DNA from: Paenibacillus taichungensis
GTDB lineage: Bacteria > Bacillota > Bacilli > Paenibacillales > Paenibacillaceae
Length of the DNA: 64,000 nucleotides
NCBI RefSeq assembly: GCF_013359905.1
Contig: NZ_JABMCC010000121.1
Coordinates: forward strand, 62,001-126,000
Direction: 5' to 3'
Shown one piece after another: positions 9,664-19,036 of this stretch. The translations under genes were made by a program, and so were the position numbers. Under the pieces are notes generated by a model. That model worked only from the letters and a program-made list of their open reading frames with translations, had not been told where the DNA came from and did no database searches. Position 1 is the first letter of the stretch, and each line of letters starts with the position of its first letter.

Positions 9664-9679
9664 ACAAACGTTTGCACAA
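9664..9679. promoter_or_regulatory. LacI-type operator-like palindrome downstream of regulator gene
   Basis: ACAAACGTTTGCAC contains the same CAAACGTTTG core as the two palindromes in front of the maltodextrin operon. It lies 7 bases past the stop of the LacI-type gene, about 1.25 kb from the promoter-proximal site. Confidence 0.55.
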
Positions 9680-9685
9680 ACATGT

Positions 9686-10714
9686 CTACGCATTCCCGGA
9701 TAACGTAAATAGGGACGAATCCCGAACAATCAAGCGGTGCGGAATAATAACAGGATTCTGAGGCAGGTGTTCACCGTTTAGAATTTTTAACAATACCTGA
9801 ACCGCAGTATAGCCCAGTTGATAAGTTCCGATATCAATCGAACTAAGCGGCGGCGAAGCAAGTTCCGACAAGGCAATGTTGTTAAAGCTCACAACACTTA
9901 TATCTTCAGGAACGTTGTATCCCAGCTCGGCCAGAGCGCGAAGCACGCCAAACGCAACATTGTCGTCGATGACAACGAGAGCGGTAGGCCTGTCGGGTAG
10001 CGACATGAACAGGGACATCGACCGGAAGCCGCTTTCCTGCAGGAATTCTCCCTCCACGATCCAGTCATTGTTAGCATCAAGACCCGCTTCTTCAAGCGCA
10101 TTTTTGTATCCAAGCAGGCGATCATGAGACAACGTCAAATCTGGTGGTCCGCTAACAAATCCGACTCGTTTATGCCCTTGGGCAATCAGATGTGTGGTTG
10201 CATCGAAAGCTGTCTGTACATTGTTGTTGTCCACCATCGGAGCATCAGGATGCGTTTCGCTGCGGCCGATCAGTACAAAAGGAAACTTTTCCGCCTCCAA
10301 AAATGAAATAATCGGGTCTTCCCGTTTGGAGCCAAGCAGCAAAATGCCATCCACGCGCCGCCCATGTACCAGGCGAGATATGGCATTCAATTCATCGCTG
10401 GAAGACGTTTCGGTGGAGAGAAGAAGTTCATAATTCATACGGGTGGCATGGGTAATGATTCCCCGAAGCAATTCTCCGAAAAAGTAGTTCTGAAACAGCT
10501 CTTCAGCAGGTCGGGGCAGCATGATACCCAGGGTTTGAGTCGTTTTGGAAACAAGGCTTTTGGCCATCATATTTGGATGATAATTCATTTCTTTCATGAT
10601 TTTCTTCACTTTGAGTGATGTTTCCGAACTGATTCTGGGATGGTTGGAAATAACCCGTGAGACCGTAGAAGGGGATACACCCGCCAATTTGGCAATATCT
10701 TTGATTGTAATCAT
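9686..10714 (-). CDS. LacI/GalR family regulator of the maltodextrin operon (MalR-like)
   Basis: A 342-residue LacI family protein. The N-terminus ITIKDIAKLAGVSPSTVSRVISNHP is the HTH, followed by the hinge helix NMMAKSLVSKTTQTLG. The rest is the two-lobe sugar-binding domain with typical FVSGP and ALVVIDDNVAFGVLRAL elements. It is divergent from the malEFG-like operon. Palindromes with a CAAACGTTTG core lie at 10907-10926 (over the operon's -35), 11046-11061 and 9664-9679. By analogy with MalR, it should repress in the absence of maltodextrin. The ligand is inference from context. Confidence 0.88.
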   Translation of the reverse strand: MITIKDIAKLAGVSPSTVSRVISNHPRISSETSLKVKKIMKEMNYHPNMMAKSLVSKTTQTLGIMLPRPAEELFQNYFFGELLRGIITHATRMNYELLLSTETSSSDELNAISRLVHGRRVDGILLLGSKREDPIISFLEAEKFPFVLIGRSETHPDAPMVDNNNVQTAFDATTHLIAQGHKRVGFVSGPPDLTLSHDRLLGYKNALEEAGLDANNDWIVEGEFLQESGFRSMSLFMSLPDRPTALVVIDDNVAFGVLRALAELGYNVPEDISVVSFNNIALSELASPPLSSIDIGTYQLGYTAVQVLLKILNGEHLPQNPVIIPHRLIVRDSSLFTLSGNA

Positions 10715-10906
10715 GTGAAAAATCCCTTCTGTACAAGCATTTCAACATGTCTCCTATGTTAATTCAAAGACTTCGATAAATCAATTGCTAACTACTTCAT
10801 GGTAAAGAGGGGAAACGAAAAATAAAGGAAGATGGTGGGAGATCAAGCAAATAGGAAATTACAGAAAGAAACACCACAAAAGTGACGGAAAATGAACGAA
10901 AATGAC

Positions 10907-10948
10907 TTGTGCAAACGTTTGTACAAATAAAGTTTCCTGTTGTATGAT
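10907..10948 (+). promoter_or_regulatory. Maltodextrin operon promoter with overlapping LacI-type operator
   Basis: The near-perfect palindrome TTGTGCAAACGTTTGTACAA (10907-10926) overlaps a -35 box TTGTAC at 10919-10924. An 18-base spacer leads to TATGAT at 10943-10948. Binding of the divergent LacI-type regulator would block this promoter. Confidence 0.7.
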
Positions 10949-10958
10949 GTTATTGTTA

Positions 10959-10972
10959 TTATAGCGCTTACA
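10959..10972. promoter_or_regulatory. Putative cre (CcpA) site
   Basis: TTATAGCGCTTACA fits the CcpA box TGNNANCGNTNNCA with one mismatch. It starts 10 bases after the -10 box, that is, over the transcription start, where CcpA would repress in glucose. Confidence 0.5.
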
Positions 10973-11045
10973 TGACTTAAATCAACATACTTCCTAGAAT
11001 ATTCATCCCGATTACATAAGGATTGGACCAGTCTGAGGTTAATAT

Positions 11046-11061
11046 GAGCAAACGTTTGTAT
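11046..11061. promoter_or_regulatory. Second LacI-type operator in the leader
   Basis: GAGCAAACGTTTGTAT repeats the operator core about 135 bases downstream of the first operator and 110 bases before the malE-like start. Confidence 0.6.
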
Positions 11062-11172
11062 TACTTTCAAACGGAACCACGACGAACTTCGGAGTACAGG
11101 AACAGTACACAGAAAAACGGGTGAAAAGCGCGAGTACAGCATCGATCAAGACTACGAAAAGGGGGAAATTCA

Positions 11173-12459
11173 ATGAGAAAATGGCAGCAAGCAGCACTTG
11201 CAGGTTTCATGGCACTTGCACTTACCGCATGTTCAAGCGGAGGTGGAGGCGCTGCGCCAACCACAACAGACAGCGGTGAGACTGGGGAAACCATGGTGAC
11301 CGCGGAAAATATTCAGCCAGAAGAGGGCGCGAGCCTTGTCATATGGGAGGATAAAAATCAGCGCAGCTTTATCGAGGAGCGTGCGAAGAAATTTGAAGAG
11401 GAGTACGGCGTTACTGTAAAGATCGAGGAATTGCCACCGACCGATCAAGTGACCAAGCTCACTACGGACGGACCCGCAGGATTGGCTGCGGATGTAGTCG
11501 TTTTCCCGCATGACAAGATTGGTAGCGCTTCAGAAGCAGGACTGATCTTGCCGAACGATATTTTTGAGCAACAGACCACACAATCTACCAGTGACAATGC
11601 GGTTAAAGCCGTAACTTTCAAAGACATCTTATACGGATATCCCTACAGCGTAGAGACCTATGCGTTGTTTTATAACAAAAAGCTTTATCCCGAAGCACCG
11701 AAATCATTTGATGACATTATCAGCTTTGCCAAAACCTTTAATGACACCAAAAACAACAAATACACCTTGATGTGGGAGCTTCAGCAGTTTTATTACAACT
11801 TTGCTTATCTGGCTTCTCAGGGCGGATATATCTTTGGCGATGAAGGCATGAACAGCGAGGATATTGGTCTTAACAATGAGGGAGCCATCAAGGGCGGTCA
11901 GTTCTTGCAAACGCTGAAATCGGAAGTACTGCCTGTGAAGATGGGTGATGTGAACTATGACATCAAGAAAGGTCTCTTCTCAAGCGGGAAACTGGCCATG
12001 GATATTAACGGACCTTGGTCCATCGCCGATTATCGCAATGCTGGCATTGACTTCGGTGTGGCTCCACTCCCGGCAATTGAAGGCAAACCGATGACCTCCT
12101 TCTCTGGAGTCAAGGCATATTACGTCAATGCATTTACAACCTATCCGAATGCTGCCAAGCTGTTTGCGGCCTATCTCTCCAGTGCCGAATCCCAGATGGT
12201 CAACTTTGAGATGAACGGAACTCTCCCGGCCAATAAAGACGTGGCGGCAGATCCGAGGATTCAAGGAGATGAAATCACGAAGGCATTCCTTGAGCAATTC
12301 AACAACTCCACCCCAATGCCTTCGCTTCCTGCCATGGATAGCGTGTGGGGTCCCATCAGCGCGGCGATTACCGACATATGGGATGGAGGCAAGGATGTAA
12401 AAACCTCTCTGGATAACGCAGTCAAACAAGTCAAGGAGAGCCTTGCAACCACCCAATAA
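11173..12459 (+). CDS. Maltodextrin/cyclodextrin ABC transporter substrate-binding lipoprotein
   Basis: A 428-residue lipoprotein. The signal peptide ends in the lipobox LTAC with the lipidated Cys at residue 20, followed by a Gly/Ser/Thr linker. The mature part follows the MalE/MdxE pattern: LVIWEDKNQRSFIEERAKKFEEEYG, a DVVVFPHDKIG segment, a PYSVETYALFYNKKLYPE segment and the MDINGPWSIADYRNAG motif. It captures oligosaccharides outside the membrane for the permeases encoded next. AAAGGGGG lies 7 bases before the ATG. Flanking CGTase and cyclomaltodextrinase suggest linear or cyclic maltodextrins as ligands (inference). Confidence 0.9.
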   Translation: MRKWQQAALAGFMALALTACSSGGGGAAPTTTDSGETGETMVTAENIQPEEGASLVIWEDKNQRSFIEERAKKFEEEYGVTVKIEELPPTDQVTKLTTDGPAGLAADVVVFPHDKIGSASEAGLILPNDIFEQQTTQSTSDNAVKAVTFKDILYGYPYSVETYALFYNKKLYPEAPKSFDDIISFAKTFNDTKNNKYTLMWELQQFYYNFAYLASQGGYIFGDEGMNSEDIGLNNEGAIKGGQFLQTLKSEVLPVKMGDVNYDIKKGLFSSGKLAMDINGPWSIADYRNAGIDFGVAPLPAIEGKPMTSFSGVKAYYVNAFTTYPNAAKLFAAYLSSAESQMVNFEMNGTLPANKDVAADPRIQGDEITKAFLEQFNNSTPMPSLPAMDSVWGPISAAITDIWDGGKDVKTSLDNAVKQVKESLATTQ

Positions 12460-12475
12460 AATAAAAAATGAGCAG

Positions 12476-12505
12476 GTGCAGAGGAAGCTAACATGTCCTC
12501 TGCAC
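12476..12505 (+). other. Intergenic hairpin between binding-protein and permease genes
   Basis: A perfect 10-bp stem gtgcagagga/tcctctgcac with a 10-base loop and no T run. Such hairpins often stabilise the upstream transcript or dampen readthrough, giving more binding protein than permease. Confidence 0.6.
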
Positions 12506-12555
12506 TCTGCTATAACTGATCGGTAACTTCGCTTGCCGGGAAGGAGTAGGAATGA

Positions 12556-13911
12556 ATGAAACAACAGCATGTTCCAGTCACTGTTAAGCCGAATCGAGAA
12601 AGACAGCATCGTATGACAGCGGCTGTGTTGTCCGTTGTCCTGCAAGGACTTGGACAGTTGTATAACCGTCAATGGATCAAGGGAATTTGTTTTCTGATCC
12701 TAGAGGGAGTGGGACTCGCATATCTGATACCCCGTTTGAATCATGCTGTATGGGGGGTATGGACGCTGGGCGAGCAGACGCAGCGTTTCGTCAAGGTCAA
12801 TGGATCAACGGTGCTGCAGCAGGGCGACCACTCCATCTTTTTGCTGCTCAACGGAATCATAGTACTTTTGGTATTTTTCGTTTTTCTTCTTCTGTATATA
12901 TTCAATATCCGGGATGCGTACATCACGGGAAAATTAAGAGAGGAAGGCAAGCAGGCCACCAGAGCTTCTGCTTCCCTGAGATATCTGCTCGATAAACAAT
13001 TCCCGTATCTTTTCTTATCCATCCCTGCGCTCGGCATCCTGTTTTTCACCATTATGCCGATTTTGTTTACGATTACCCTGGCCTTCACCAATTACTCGGC
13101 ACCGGATCATATTCCGCCTGCCAAGCTGGTGGACTGGGTCGGCTTCAAGACATTCACGGATCTGGTCCAGCTTAAATCGTGGAGCCATACCTTCTTTGGC
13201 GTATTAACGTGGACCGTAATCTGGGCCATCCTGGCAACGGTCACTACGTATTTCGGCGGGGTGCTGGTTGCACTTCTCATCGAGCAGAAAGGTATTCGTT
13301 TCAAAAAGGTATGGCGGACGATATTCATTCTTCCTTATGCCATTCCACAGATTATCTCACTGCTTCTGATGCGTAACCTGTTCAACGGACAGTTTGGTCC
13401 GATTAATACGTATATGAAGGCTTTTGGCCTTGAGGGGTTGCCATGGTTAACCGATCCATTCTGGGCAAAAGTTACAGTCGTCATTGTAAACATGTGGATT
13501 GGAATTCCAGTCAGCATGGTTCTCATACTGGGCGTGCTGACGGCGATTCCACGGGATTTGTATGAAGCGGCTGAGGTAGACGGTGCGTCCGGCTTTCAGA
13601 AGTTCCGCATCATTACGCTTCCTTTTATCATGTTCGCTACGACACCGGTGCTCATTATGCAATTTGCTGGGAATTTCAACAACTTCAACGTCATCTTCCT
13701 GCTGACGAACGGTAATCCGCTGCGTGGTGATTATCAATATGCGGGATCAACCGATCTTCTCGTGACCTGGTTGTATAAATTAACGTTGGATAACAACAAG
13801 TTCAATATGGCTTCGGCGGTAGGCATCATTATTTTCCTGATTATTGCGTCGTTCTCCATCTGGAATTTCCGTCGTTCCAAATCGTTCAAGGAGGAGGACA
13901 TGATTCAATGA
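12556..13911 (+). CDS. Maltodextrin ABC transporter permease MalF-type
   Basis: A 451-residue membrane protein. An extra N-terminal region (GLGQLYNRQWIKG plus two membrane segments, residues about 15-120) precedes the MalF-like core with six membrane helices. The ATPase-docking loop EAAEVDGASGFQKFRIITLP lies near residue 340. It pairs with the MalG-type permease, whose ATG overlaps this gene's TGA (ATGA, 13908-13911), which indicates translational coupling. No malK-like ATPase gene is present, as in systems energised by a shared MsmX-type ATPase encoded elsewhere (known for Bacillus MdxEFG). Confidence 0.9.
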   Translation: MKQQHVPVTVKPNRERQHRMTAAVLSVVLQGLGQLYNRQWIKGICFLILEGVGLAYLIPRLNHAVWGVWTLGEQTQRFVKVNGSTVLQQGDHSIFLLLNGIIVLLVFFVFLLLYIFNIRDAYITGKLREEGKQATRASASLRYLLDKQFPYLFLSIPALGILFFTIMPILFTITLAFTNYSAPDHIPPAKLVDWVGFKTFTDLVQLKSWSHTFFGVLTWTVIWAILATVTTYFGGVLVALLIEQKGIRFKKVWRTIFILPYAIPQIISLLLMRNLFNGQFGPINTYMKAFGLEGLPWLTDPFWAKVTVVIVNMWIGIPVSMVLILGVLTAIPRDLYEAAEVDGASGFQKFRIITLPFIMFATTPVLIMQFAGNFNNFNVIFLLTNGNPLRGDYQYAGSTDLLVTWLYKLTLDNNKFNMASAVGIIIFLIIASFSIWNFRRSKSFKEEDMIQ

Positions 13912-14744
13912 AAAAGCGCAATAATCCCATGCGTCTGGCGATCAGTTATGTGCTGCTGGTCATCATTGCCATCGTATCGGTGTATCCCGTCTTGTGGATA
14001 TTTCTCTCGTCCCTGCGTCCAGGGGCAGCGCTCTACAGCGAACGTCTGTGGCCTGAAGCGTTCACGCTGGCCCATTACGGGGAATTGTTTACCAACCCGT
14101 CGTTCATGTATGGCACATGGTATCTGAACACGTTGAAGATCGCCTTTTTCACGATGATTTTCTCCACGCTTATGGTTACTTTGGGCATGTATGCCTTGTC
14201 CCGTTTCCGTTTTCGCGGTCGTAAGACCATTCTATCCACGATGTTGATTCTGGGGATGTTTCCCAGCTTCATGAGCATGATTGCCATTTATATTATTTTG
14301 CTTCAGATCAAATTGCTGGACACCCATGCCGCGTTGATTCTGGTTTATTCGTCCGGAGCCGTGTTGGGTGGATTTATTGTCAAAGGGTTCTTTGATACCA
14401 TCCCGCGCAGTTTGGATGAAGCAGCACGAATTGATGGTGCCAGTCATCTGCGTGTGTTCACCAGTATCATTCTGCCGTTGTCCCGGCCGATGCTGACCTA
14501 TGTAGCCTTAACCAGCTTCACTGGTGCGTGGATGGACTTTATTTTTGCCCGACTGGTACTTCGGACAAAAGAGAACTGGACACTTGCAGTTGGCATGTGG
14601 GATCTGGTTAGCCGTTATCAGGACAGTAACTTTACGATGTTTGCTGCCGGGGCGGTACTGATCGCCATTCCAATTACGTTATTGTTTGTATTCCTGCAAC
14701 GCTTCCTGGTGCAGGGGCTGACCTCTGGCGCTTCCAAAGGATAA
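13908..14744 (+). CDS. Maltodextrin ABC transporter permease MalG-type
   Basis: A 278-residue inner membrane permease with six hydrophobic segments. The EAA loop DEAARIDGASHLRVFTSIILPLS lies near residue 170. The C-terminus FLQRFLVQGLTSGASKG is the usual MalG ending. The start overlaps the preceding gene by 4 bases. It is the last gene of the importer operon. Confidence 0.92.
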   Translation: MKKRNNPMRLAISYVLLVIIAIVSVYPVLWIFLSSLRPGAALYSERLWPEAFTLAHYGELFTNPSFMYGTWYLNTLKIAFFTMIFSTLMVTLGMYALSRFRFRGRKTILSTMLILGMFPSFMSMIAIYIILLQIKLLDTHAALILVYSSGAVLGGFIVKGFFDTIPRSLDEAARIDGASHLRVFTSIILPLSRPMLTYVALTSFTGAWMDFIFARLVLRTKENWTLAVGMWDLVSRYQDSNFTMFAAGAVLIAIPITLLFVFLQRFLVQGLTSGASKG

Positions 14745-14809
14745 AAGGTTAAGAGGATAAACACCCAAATGGCATAGACAGCCTGTAGAACATATTCAGG
14801 CCACCAATC

Positions 14810-14860
14810 AGGCGCTTCTGAGAGGTTCCATTCATCGCTGGAACTGCTCCGGAAGCGCCT
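14810..14860 (+). other. Inverted repeat upstream of MFS gene
   Basis: The stem aggcgcttc/gaagcgcct (14810-14818 and 14852-14860) encloses a second stem ggttcca/tggaac. There is no clear T run. It may end the importer transcript or act in the leader of the MFS gene. Confidence 0.45.
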
Positions 14861-14904
14861 GCCTGCTGTTTGAGATCCGAATGAACAAGAGGAGGAAAAG
14901 ATCG

Positions 14905-16191
14905 ATGGGAACGCTACAGTCCCCAGAACCGGAATTGGGACCGAACGGGGCTCTTGCGGCTGCGGAAAGTCAGAAAATGGCCAACAGGGCGCTTTGGCGC
15001 AATGTTGCTTATCGCAGAATTTTGTGTGGCTATGGCATCTCGGTATTTGGTGATTGTTTCAACGGCATTGCCATCAGTCTGTGGGTATTGCAGACAACGG
15101 GAAGTGCGAAGAGTATGGCAGCTGTGCAAGTATGTAATATGGTCGTCAGTTTTCTGTTCGGATCATTCGCGGGTACGTTTGCCGACAGACTGGATCGCAG
15201 AACATTGATGTTGTCGTCAGATTTGTTTCGTGGGGCTATGGCGTTTATCATCGCGGTGAGTCTGTTTGTGCTGCATGCTCCTTTTCCAATCGTACTGCTC
15301 ATGCTTTCCCTTTCGATGTTCTCCAGCCTGTTTCAGGCGCCTGCATTTCATGCTTCGGTAACCAGTCTGGTGGGGAGGGAGCATCTGCAGCAAGCTACAG
15401 GAACCATTCATCTTGTCGATAATATTGCACGTATAAGTGGACTGGCAGCAGCGGGGATTGCGGTTTCTGCATTTGGAGGGTTTACGGCTATTATGATTAC
15501 GGGTGTGACCTTTCTGCTATCTGCGATATGTGTAATGTTGGCCGGGCGTTTTCCGGATGTACAACGCTCTTCGATGCATAGAGGATCGTTTGTAAAGGAG
15601 TGGGGTGGTTCATTTTCCTACATCTTTGCACATCCACTGATTCGCTCCATCGTTATTCTTAATCCGCTGCTGATTCTTTTCTTCATGTCAGCCATCATGC
15701 TTGTTCAGGTCATGGCCGTCAAAGTATGGCAGGCGAATCCAGTCCAGTTCGGACTGATTGAGACATGTATTCCACTGGGGTACATGCTGGGTTCCGGGAT
15801 TCTGATTGCCTCAGGCAATCGGCTGAAACGAAGGGGGAGATGGGTGTTCATCGGTCTGCTGGTTCTCGGCCCACTGTATATGCTGTTAGCCAATGTATCT
15901 TCTCCTTTGGTGGCCTTGCCGCTGATCATTGCTGGGGGAGCCATGTTTGCGTGCTGTACGATGTTAACCCAGATCATGATGCGTGCCGAGGTTCCCGATG
16001 AGCTGCAGGGGAGAATCTACGGGGTGCTTGGAACCATAACAAGTACAGCCCCAATCCTGGGATTAACGGTGGTTTCCGTTTTGGCTGATCAGTGGGGTGC
16101 CCAAACCGTGCTGGAGAGTCTGGGATCATTGCTGCTGGTGGTAGGGATTATTGCAGCAGCAGGATTAAAATCCATTCGGACCTATCGATAG
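14905..16191 (+). CDS. MFS transporter, EntS/MFS_3-like exporter
   Basis: About 428 residues with roughly 12 membrane segments. GTFADRLDRRTLMLSSDLFRG is the MFS loop 2-3 motif, and the protein resembles MFS_3/EntS-type exporters (pattern FGDCFNGIAISLWVLQTTGSA; PDELQGRIYGVLG near the end). An in-frame ATG at 14881 precedes the SD AGAGGAGG, so the ATG at 14905, nine bases after the SD, is the likely start. The substrate is unknown. It lies 160 bases after the maltodextrin operon, on the same strand, and converges on CGTase. Confidence 0.8.
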   Translation: MGTLQSPEPELGPNGALAAAESQKMANRALWRNVAYRRILCGYGISVFGDCFNGIAISLWVLQTTGSAKSMAAVQVCNMVVSFLFGSFAGTFADRLDRRTLMLSSDLFRGAMAFIIAVSLFVLHAPFPIVLLMLSLSMFSSLFQAPAFHASVTSLVGREHLQQATGTIHLVDNIARISGLAAAGIAVSAFGGFTAIMITGVTFLLSAICVMLAGRFPDVQRSSMHRGSFVKEWGGSFSYIFAHPLIRSIVILNPLLILFFMSAIMLVQVMAVKVWQANPVQFGLIETCIPLGYMLGSGILIASGNRLKRRGRWVFIGLLVLGPLYMLLANVSSPLVALPLIIAGGAMFACCTMLTQIMMRAEVPDELQGRIYGVLGTITSTAPILGLTVVSVLADQWGAQTVLESLGSLLLVVGIIAAAGLKSIRTYR

Positions 16192-16229
16192 TTAATGCAT
16201 GCCATAGATAAGGACGAGCCTAATCAAAG

Positions 16230-16268
16230 AACCCGGAAGCAGACGCTCATTGCGTCTGACTCCGGGTT
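16230..16268. terminator. Terminator between MFS and CGTase genes
   Basis: A long stem with arms aacccgga/tccgggtt and inner arms cagacgc/gcgtctg lies between two convergent genes. A-rich sequence to the left and weak T-rich sequence to the right suggest bidirectional use. Confidence 0.75.
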
Positions 16269-16290
16269 AAATGATAGGACGGTGAAGGAA

Positions 16291-18450
16291 TTAAGGCTGC
16301 CAGTCCACTGTAACGGTAGCAGTTCCACTGGCTGGTGTGGTGAAGGTATGGTTGTTGCCATTTTCCCACGTGATGGTAGAGCCGTTCTTTTTGAAGAACT
16401 TGAATTCCAGATTCGTTCCGGCTGGCACACTCACGTCATAATACCAGGTTGGATAGGAATAGATCACCTGATTGAACGCCGGACCAATGGCGAGAGGGCC
16501 TGTGGACCAGTTACCCAGTTCCGCGACATTGCCCGTCAGATAGAGATTCTGACCGAGTGTCGTGGATGCATTGTTGATGACAAACCGCACGGAAACCTGG
16601 TTGCCACTAAGAATCGTGAAATTGTTATAAGTGTTGCTGTTGACTCCGCTCGCTGCAACTTTGACTGCATAGTTGCCGGCAGCAACTGCAGGGATGGTCA
16701 CTTTGATCTGAGTATCTTCCCATGATGTAATGGCTGAACCGGTAACAGCGGTTGTTCCGAAATAGACAGTGCCTTTGGTAGTACCAAATCCACGACCATC
16801 AATGGTAACGGTATTACCCGCTTTACCCATTACAGGGCCCACATGCCCGATGGTTGGTGTAGTGGTATTGGCTGTATACTGCCAGACTGCTGTAGCTCCT
16901 GCTGCCAAAGTGAAGTTAGCGACGTTACCTCCTGTAGAGGTAATGTTATTACCACTTAATGCACCTGCAAGAACATCGTTGTATGTACCCGAAGGAAGCG
17001 AAGTGGTCAGACCACTGATGGATGTGGGAGTCGAAAGATTACGGTTAACCGCTACGACGGCCACGTTGTTGCCGAATTTACGTTCATACACATACACATC
17101 GTTGTTAATCCAGCGCTGCTGGGTTGTTCCATAGGCGATGGCTGGATTGGTTTTGCGCAATGGAGCCAGCTTGCTGATGACGTTAAAAGCAGTTGTTGTT
17201 TTGGAAAACGAAGGCATTTTGGCACGGTTATCCGGGTCACCGTTACCTGTCATATACTGCTCAGTGCCATAATAGATGGCTGGTACGCCCCGTGAGGTAA
17301 GTGTAAATGCAAGAGCTTGTTCCAAGCGACGGTTGTTAACGGCACTTGTTTTGAAGCGATCCATGTCATGGTTATCAATAAAAGTCACTTGGTCATTCAC
17401 CTGTGCATAATCAGCGGCAGTGCTGGTGATCATGGAATCCAGGGCAACCATCGTGGATGTGTTATCACGGAACACGTTACGTACTTCATTGTTGAAACGG
17501 AAGTCAAGCAGACTCATGCCGGACTGGTTGGCGAAGTTGGTATTGTCCGCATCGGATGCGGATGAACCCAGGAACCATTCACCAAACGTGAATACCGGTT
17601 TGTAGCCATAGATGGAGGACATCCAGTTCTTTTGCCATCCCATCGGCATATGCTTCACCGCATCCACCCGGATTCCGTCAATACCCATATCCAGCCAGAG
17701 CTTGATCGCATCCTTGAAGTAGGTGTCAATGGTGCTGTTATTGTGATTCAGGTCAGCAAGATCATAGAGGTTTTTGTAGATACCGTTCTCCAGTGTGGAG
17801 AAGTCGGAACCGCCATTGTGGTGGAAAAGTTTGTTCGTATCATTGGTGTAGCCACCAAGCAGCGTACCGTTATTGTACAACTTTCCATTCTCTGCGAACG
17901 AGGTGTCGGTTTCCATGGCAGGAGAGGTATGGTTGGGAGCAAAATCAATGATGACTTTAATGCCTTTGGCATGTGCCGTATTGATCAGATTCTGGAAATC
18001 GGTCATCGTACCGAAAGCAGGATTGGTCTTCTTGAAGTCACGTGCCCAATAGCCGTGATAAGCCGTATTGTTAACACCGGAATAGTTAATCAGCGAGTAA
18101 ATGTTCTCCACAGGCTGGGAAATCCAGAGTGCCGTAATGCCGAGATCGGAAAAATAGTTGTCGTTGATCTTGTTGATCAGTCCTTGCCAGTCGCCCCCGC
18201 AATAGAGCTTCAGGTTAGAACAGGAGGCGTCATAGGCTCCCCCGGTAGGGTTGTTGGAGGGATTGCCGTCCAGAAAGCGGTCGGTAAATACCTGATAAAT
18301 AACATCGGTGCTGAAGTTCTGCTTGTTGCTTACAGCCGTATCAGCATCTGCGAATACGGAGGCCGCCGGGAATAATGGCAGTGCACTTCCGGCCAGCAAG
18401 CTGAAGCTCAACGTGGTACTGAGGATGATTCGCTTGGTCCATTTGAACAT
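16291..18450 (-). CDS. cgt: Cyclomaltodextrin glucanotransferase (CGTase)
   Basis: A 719-residue secreted GH13 enzyme that makes cyclodextrins from starch. The signal peptide ends near VFA-D (residue 34). With the 34-residue offset, the catalytic residues align exactly with B. circulans CGTase: D263 (GIRVDAVKH), E291 (FTFGEWFLG) and D362 ([10 protein letters not shown]). The cyclisation-linked central tyrosine is Y229 ([11 protein letters not shown]). After the A/B/C domains comes an IPT/TIG domain ([22 protein letters not shown]) and a C-terminal CBM20 starch-binding domain ([17 protein letters not shown]). The full five-domain architecture separates it from plain alpha-amylases. A near-consensus cre site and a large inverted repeat lie upstream. 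The leader is unusually long. Confidence 0.96.
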   Translation of the reverse strand: MFKWTKRIILSTTLSFSLLAGSALPLFPAASVFADADTAVSNKQNFSTDVIYQVFTDRFLDGNPSNNPTGGAYDASCSNLKLYCGGDWQGLINKINDNYFSDLGITALWISQPVENIYSLINYSGVNNTAYHGYWARDFKKTNPAFGTMTDFQNLINTAHAKGIKVIIDFAPNHTSPAMETDTSFAENGKLYNNGTLLGGYTNDTNKLFHHNGGSDFSTLENGIYKNLYDLADLNHNNSTIDTYFKDAIKLWLDMGIDGIRVDAVKHMPMGWQKNWMSSIYGYKPVFTFGEWFLGSSASDADNTNFANQSGMSLLDFRFNNEVRNVFRDNTSTMVALDSMITSTAADYAQVNDQVTFIDNHDMDRFKTSAVNNRRLEQALAFTLTSRGVPAIYYGTEQYMTGNGDPDNRAKMPSFSKTTTAFNVISKLAPLRKTNPAIAYGTTQQRWINNDVYVYERKFGNNVAVVAVNRNLSTPTSISGLTTSLPSGTYNDVLAGALSGNNITSTGGNVANFTLAAGATAVWQYTANTTTPTIGHVGPVMGKAGNTVTIDGRGFGTTKGTVYFGTTAVTGSAITSWEDTQIKVTIPAVAAGNYAVKVAASGVNSNTYNNFTILSGNQVSVRFVINNASTTLGQNLYLTGNVAELGNWSTGPLAIGPAFNQVIYSYPTWYYDVSVPAGTNLEFKFFKKNGSTITWENGNNHTFTTPASGTATVTVDWQP

Positions 18451-18472
18451 TGGTAATCCACCCTTCGTTTAT

Positions 18473-18704
18473 TATATAAATTGAACTAAAGAATATTTAC
18501 ACTTACCACTCCGATGACAGAACAACCTTCCGATCGCTGTTATCCTCAGATTTTTTTGATGCCCTTTTCAAAGGGGGAAATCTGGGGATAAAGGCCAAGC
18601 GTATGCTTCCGATGGAGCTTTCCTTCAGAAAGCTTTTAGCTTCACTTCTTCAGGTTATTTCTGTCCTCTCCGTTCTCGTGCAAATGTGTAGTTCAATTTA
18701 TATA
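18473..18704. repeat. Large imperfect palindrome in the CGTase leader
   Basis: A perfect 16-bp inverted repeat, tatataaattgaacta at 18473-18488 and its complement at 18689-18704, encloses 200 bases. The arms stay related inwards: gacagaacaacc on the left answers the complement of ggttatttctgtcc on the right, atcctcagattt answers aaatctggggat, and the centre is cccttttcaaaggg. The element lies between the cre/promoter region and the CGTase ribosome binding site, so the mRNA leader would fold into a very long hairpin. Confidence 0.7.
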
Positions 18705-18726
18705 GATTTGTGATCTCTTTTTTGAT

Positions 18727-18742
18727 TGGAAAAGCGCTTTCA
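18727..18742 (-). promoter_or_regulatory. cre site upstream of CGTase
   Basis: Read on the minus strand, TGAAAGCGCTTTTC matches 12 of 14 bases of the ideal CcpA box TGAAAGCGCTTTCA. It lies about 280 bases before the CGTase start and just outside the large palindrome, consistent with glucose repression of CGTase. Confidence 0.7.
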
Positions 18743-18796
18743 ACATTGGACGTTGGTAGGTTATTCTTAACGATATCCCCCCTTTATGAACGCCAA

Positions 18797-18832
18797 CAAC
18801 CCCGGCACCTCCTGCTGGAGTTACCGGGGTTG
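18797..18832. other. GC-rich hairpin in the CGTase-esterase divergent region
   Basis: The stem caaccccgg/ccggggttg (18797-18805 and 18824-18832) is not followed by a T run on the plus strand. No gene is visible around it. Its arm sequence is shared with the hairpin at 19037-19070. Confidence 0.55.
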
Positions 18833-19036
18833 TCCTAAACCGATTGGGTTTAAAAGCATGGCCCTCTAGTTATAATCACAACGTTATGATAATTAAATAA
18901 TGGTTTGGTTGTCAATAACTTTTTCTTGAGCATTTTTTTTCTATTTCTATATTTACAAATCAGGCTCAACAGATTTAAACTATTCGCAGACCCATCAATA
19001 TAAGGGCTATGCATTTTAGAACATTTCGGTGTTTTA

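Noticed and set aside
14881-14904. Upstream ATG as start of the MFS gene
   Set aside because: The ribosome binding site AGAGGAGG lies inside this stretch, in the right place for the ATG at 14905.
17632-18375. 247-codon open frame antisense to CGTase
   Set aside because: It lies entirely inside the confidently assigned CGTase gene, has no ribosome binding site, and its composition mirrors the complementary strand.
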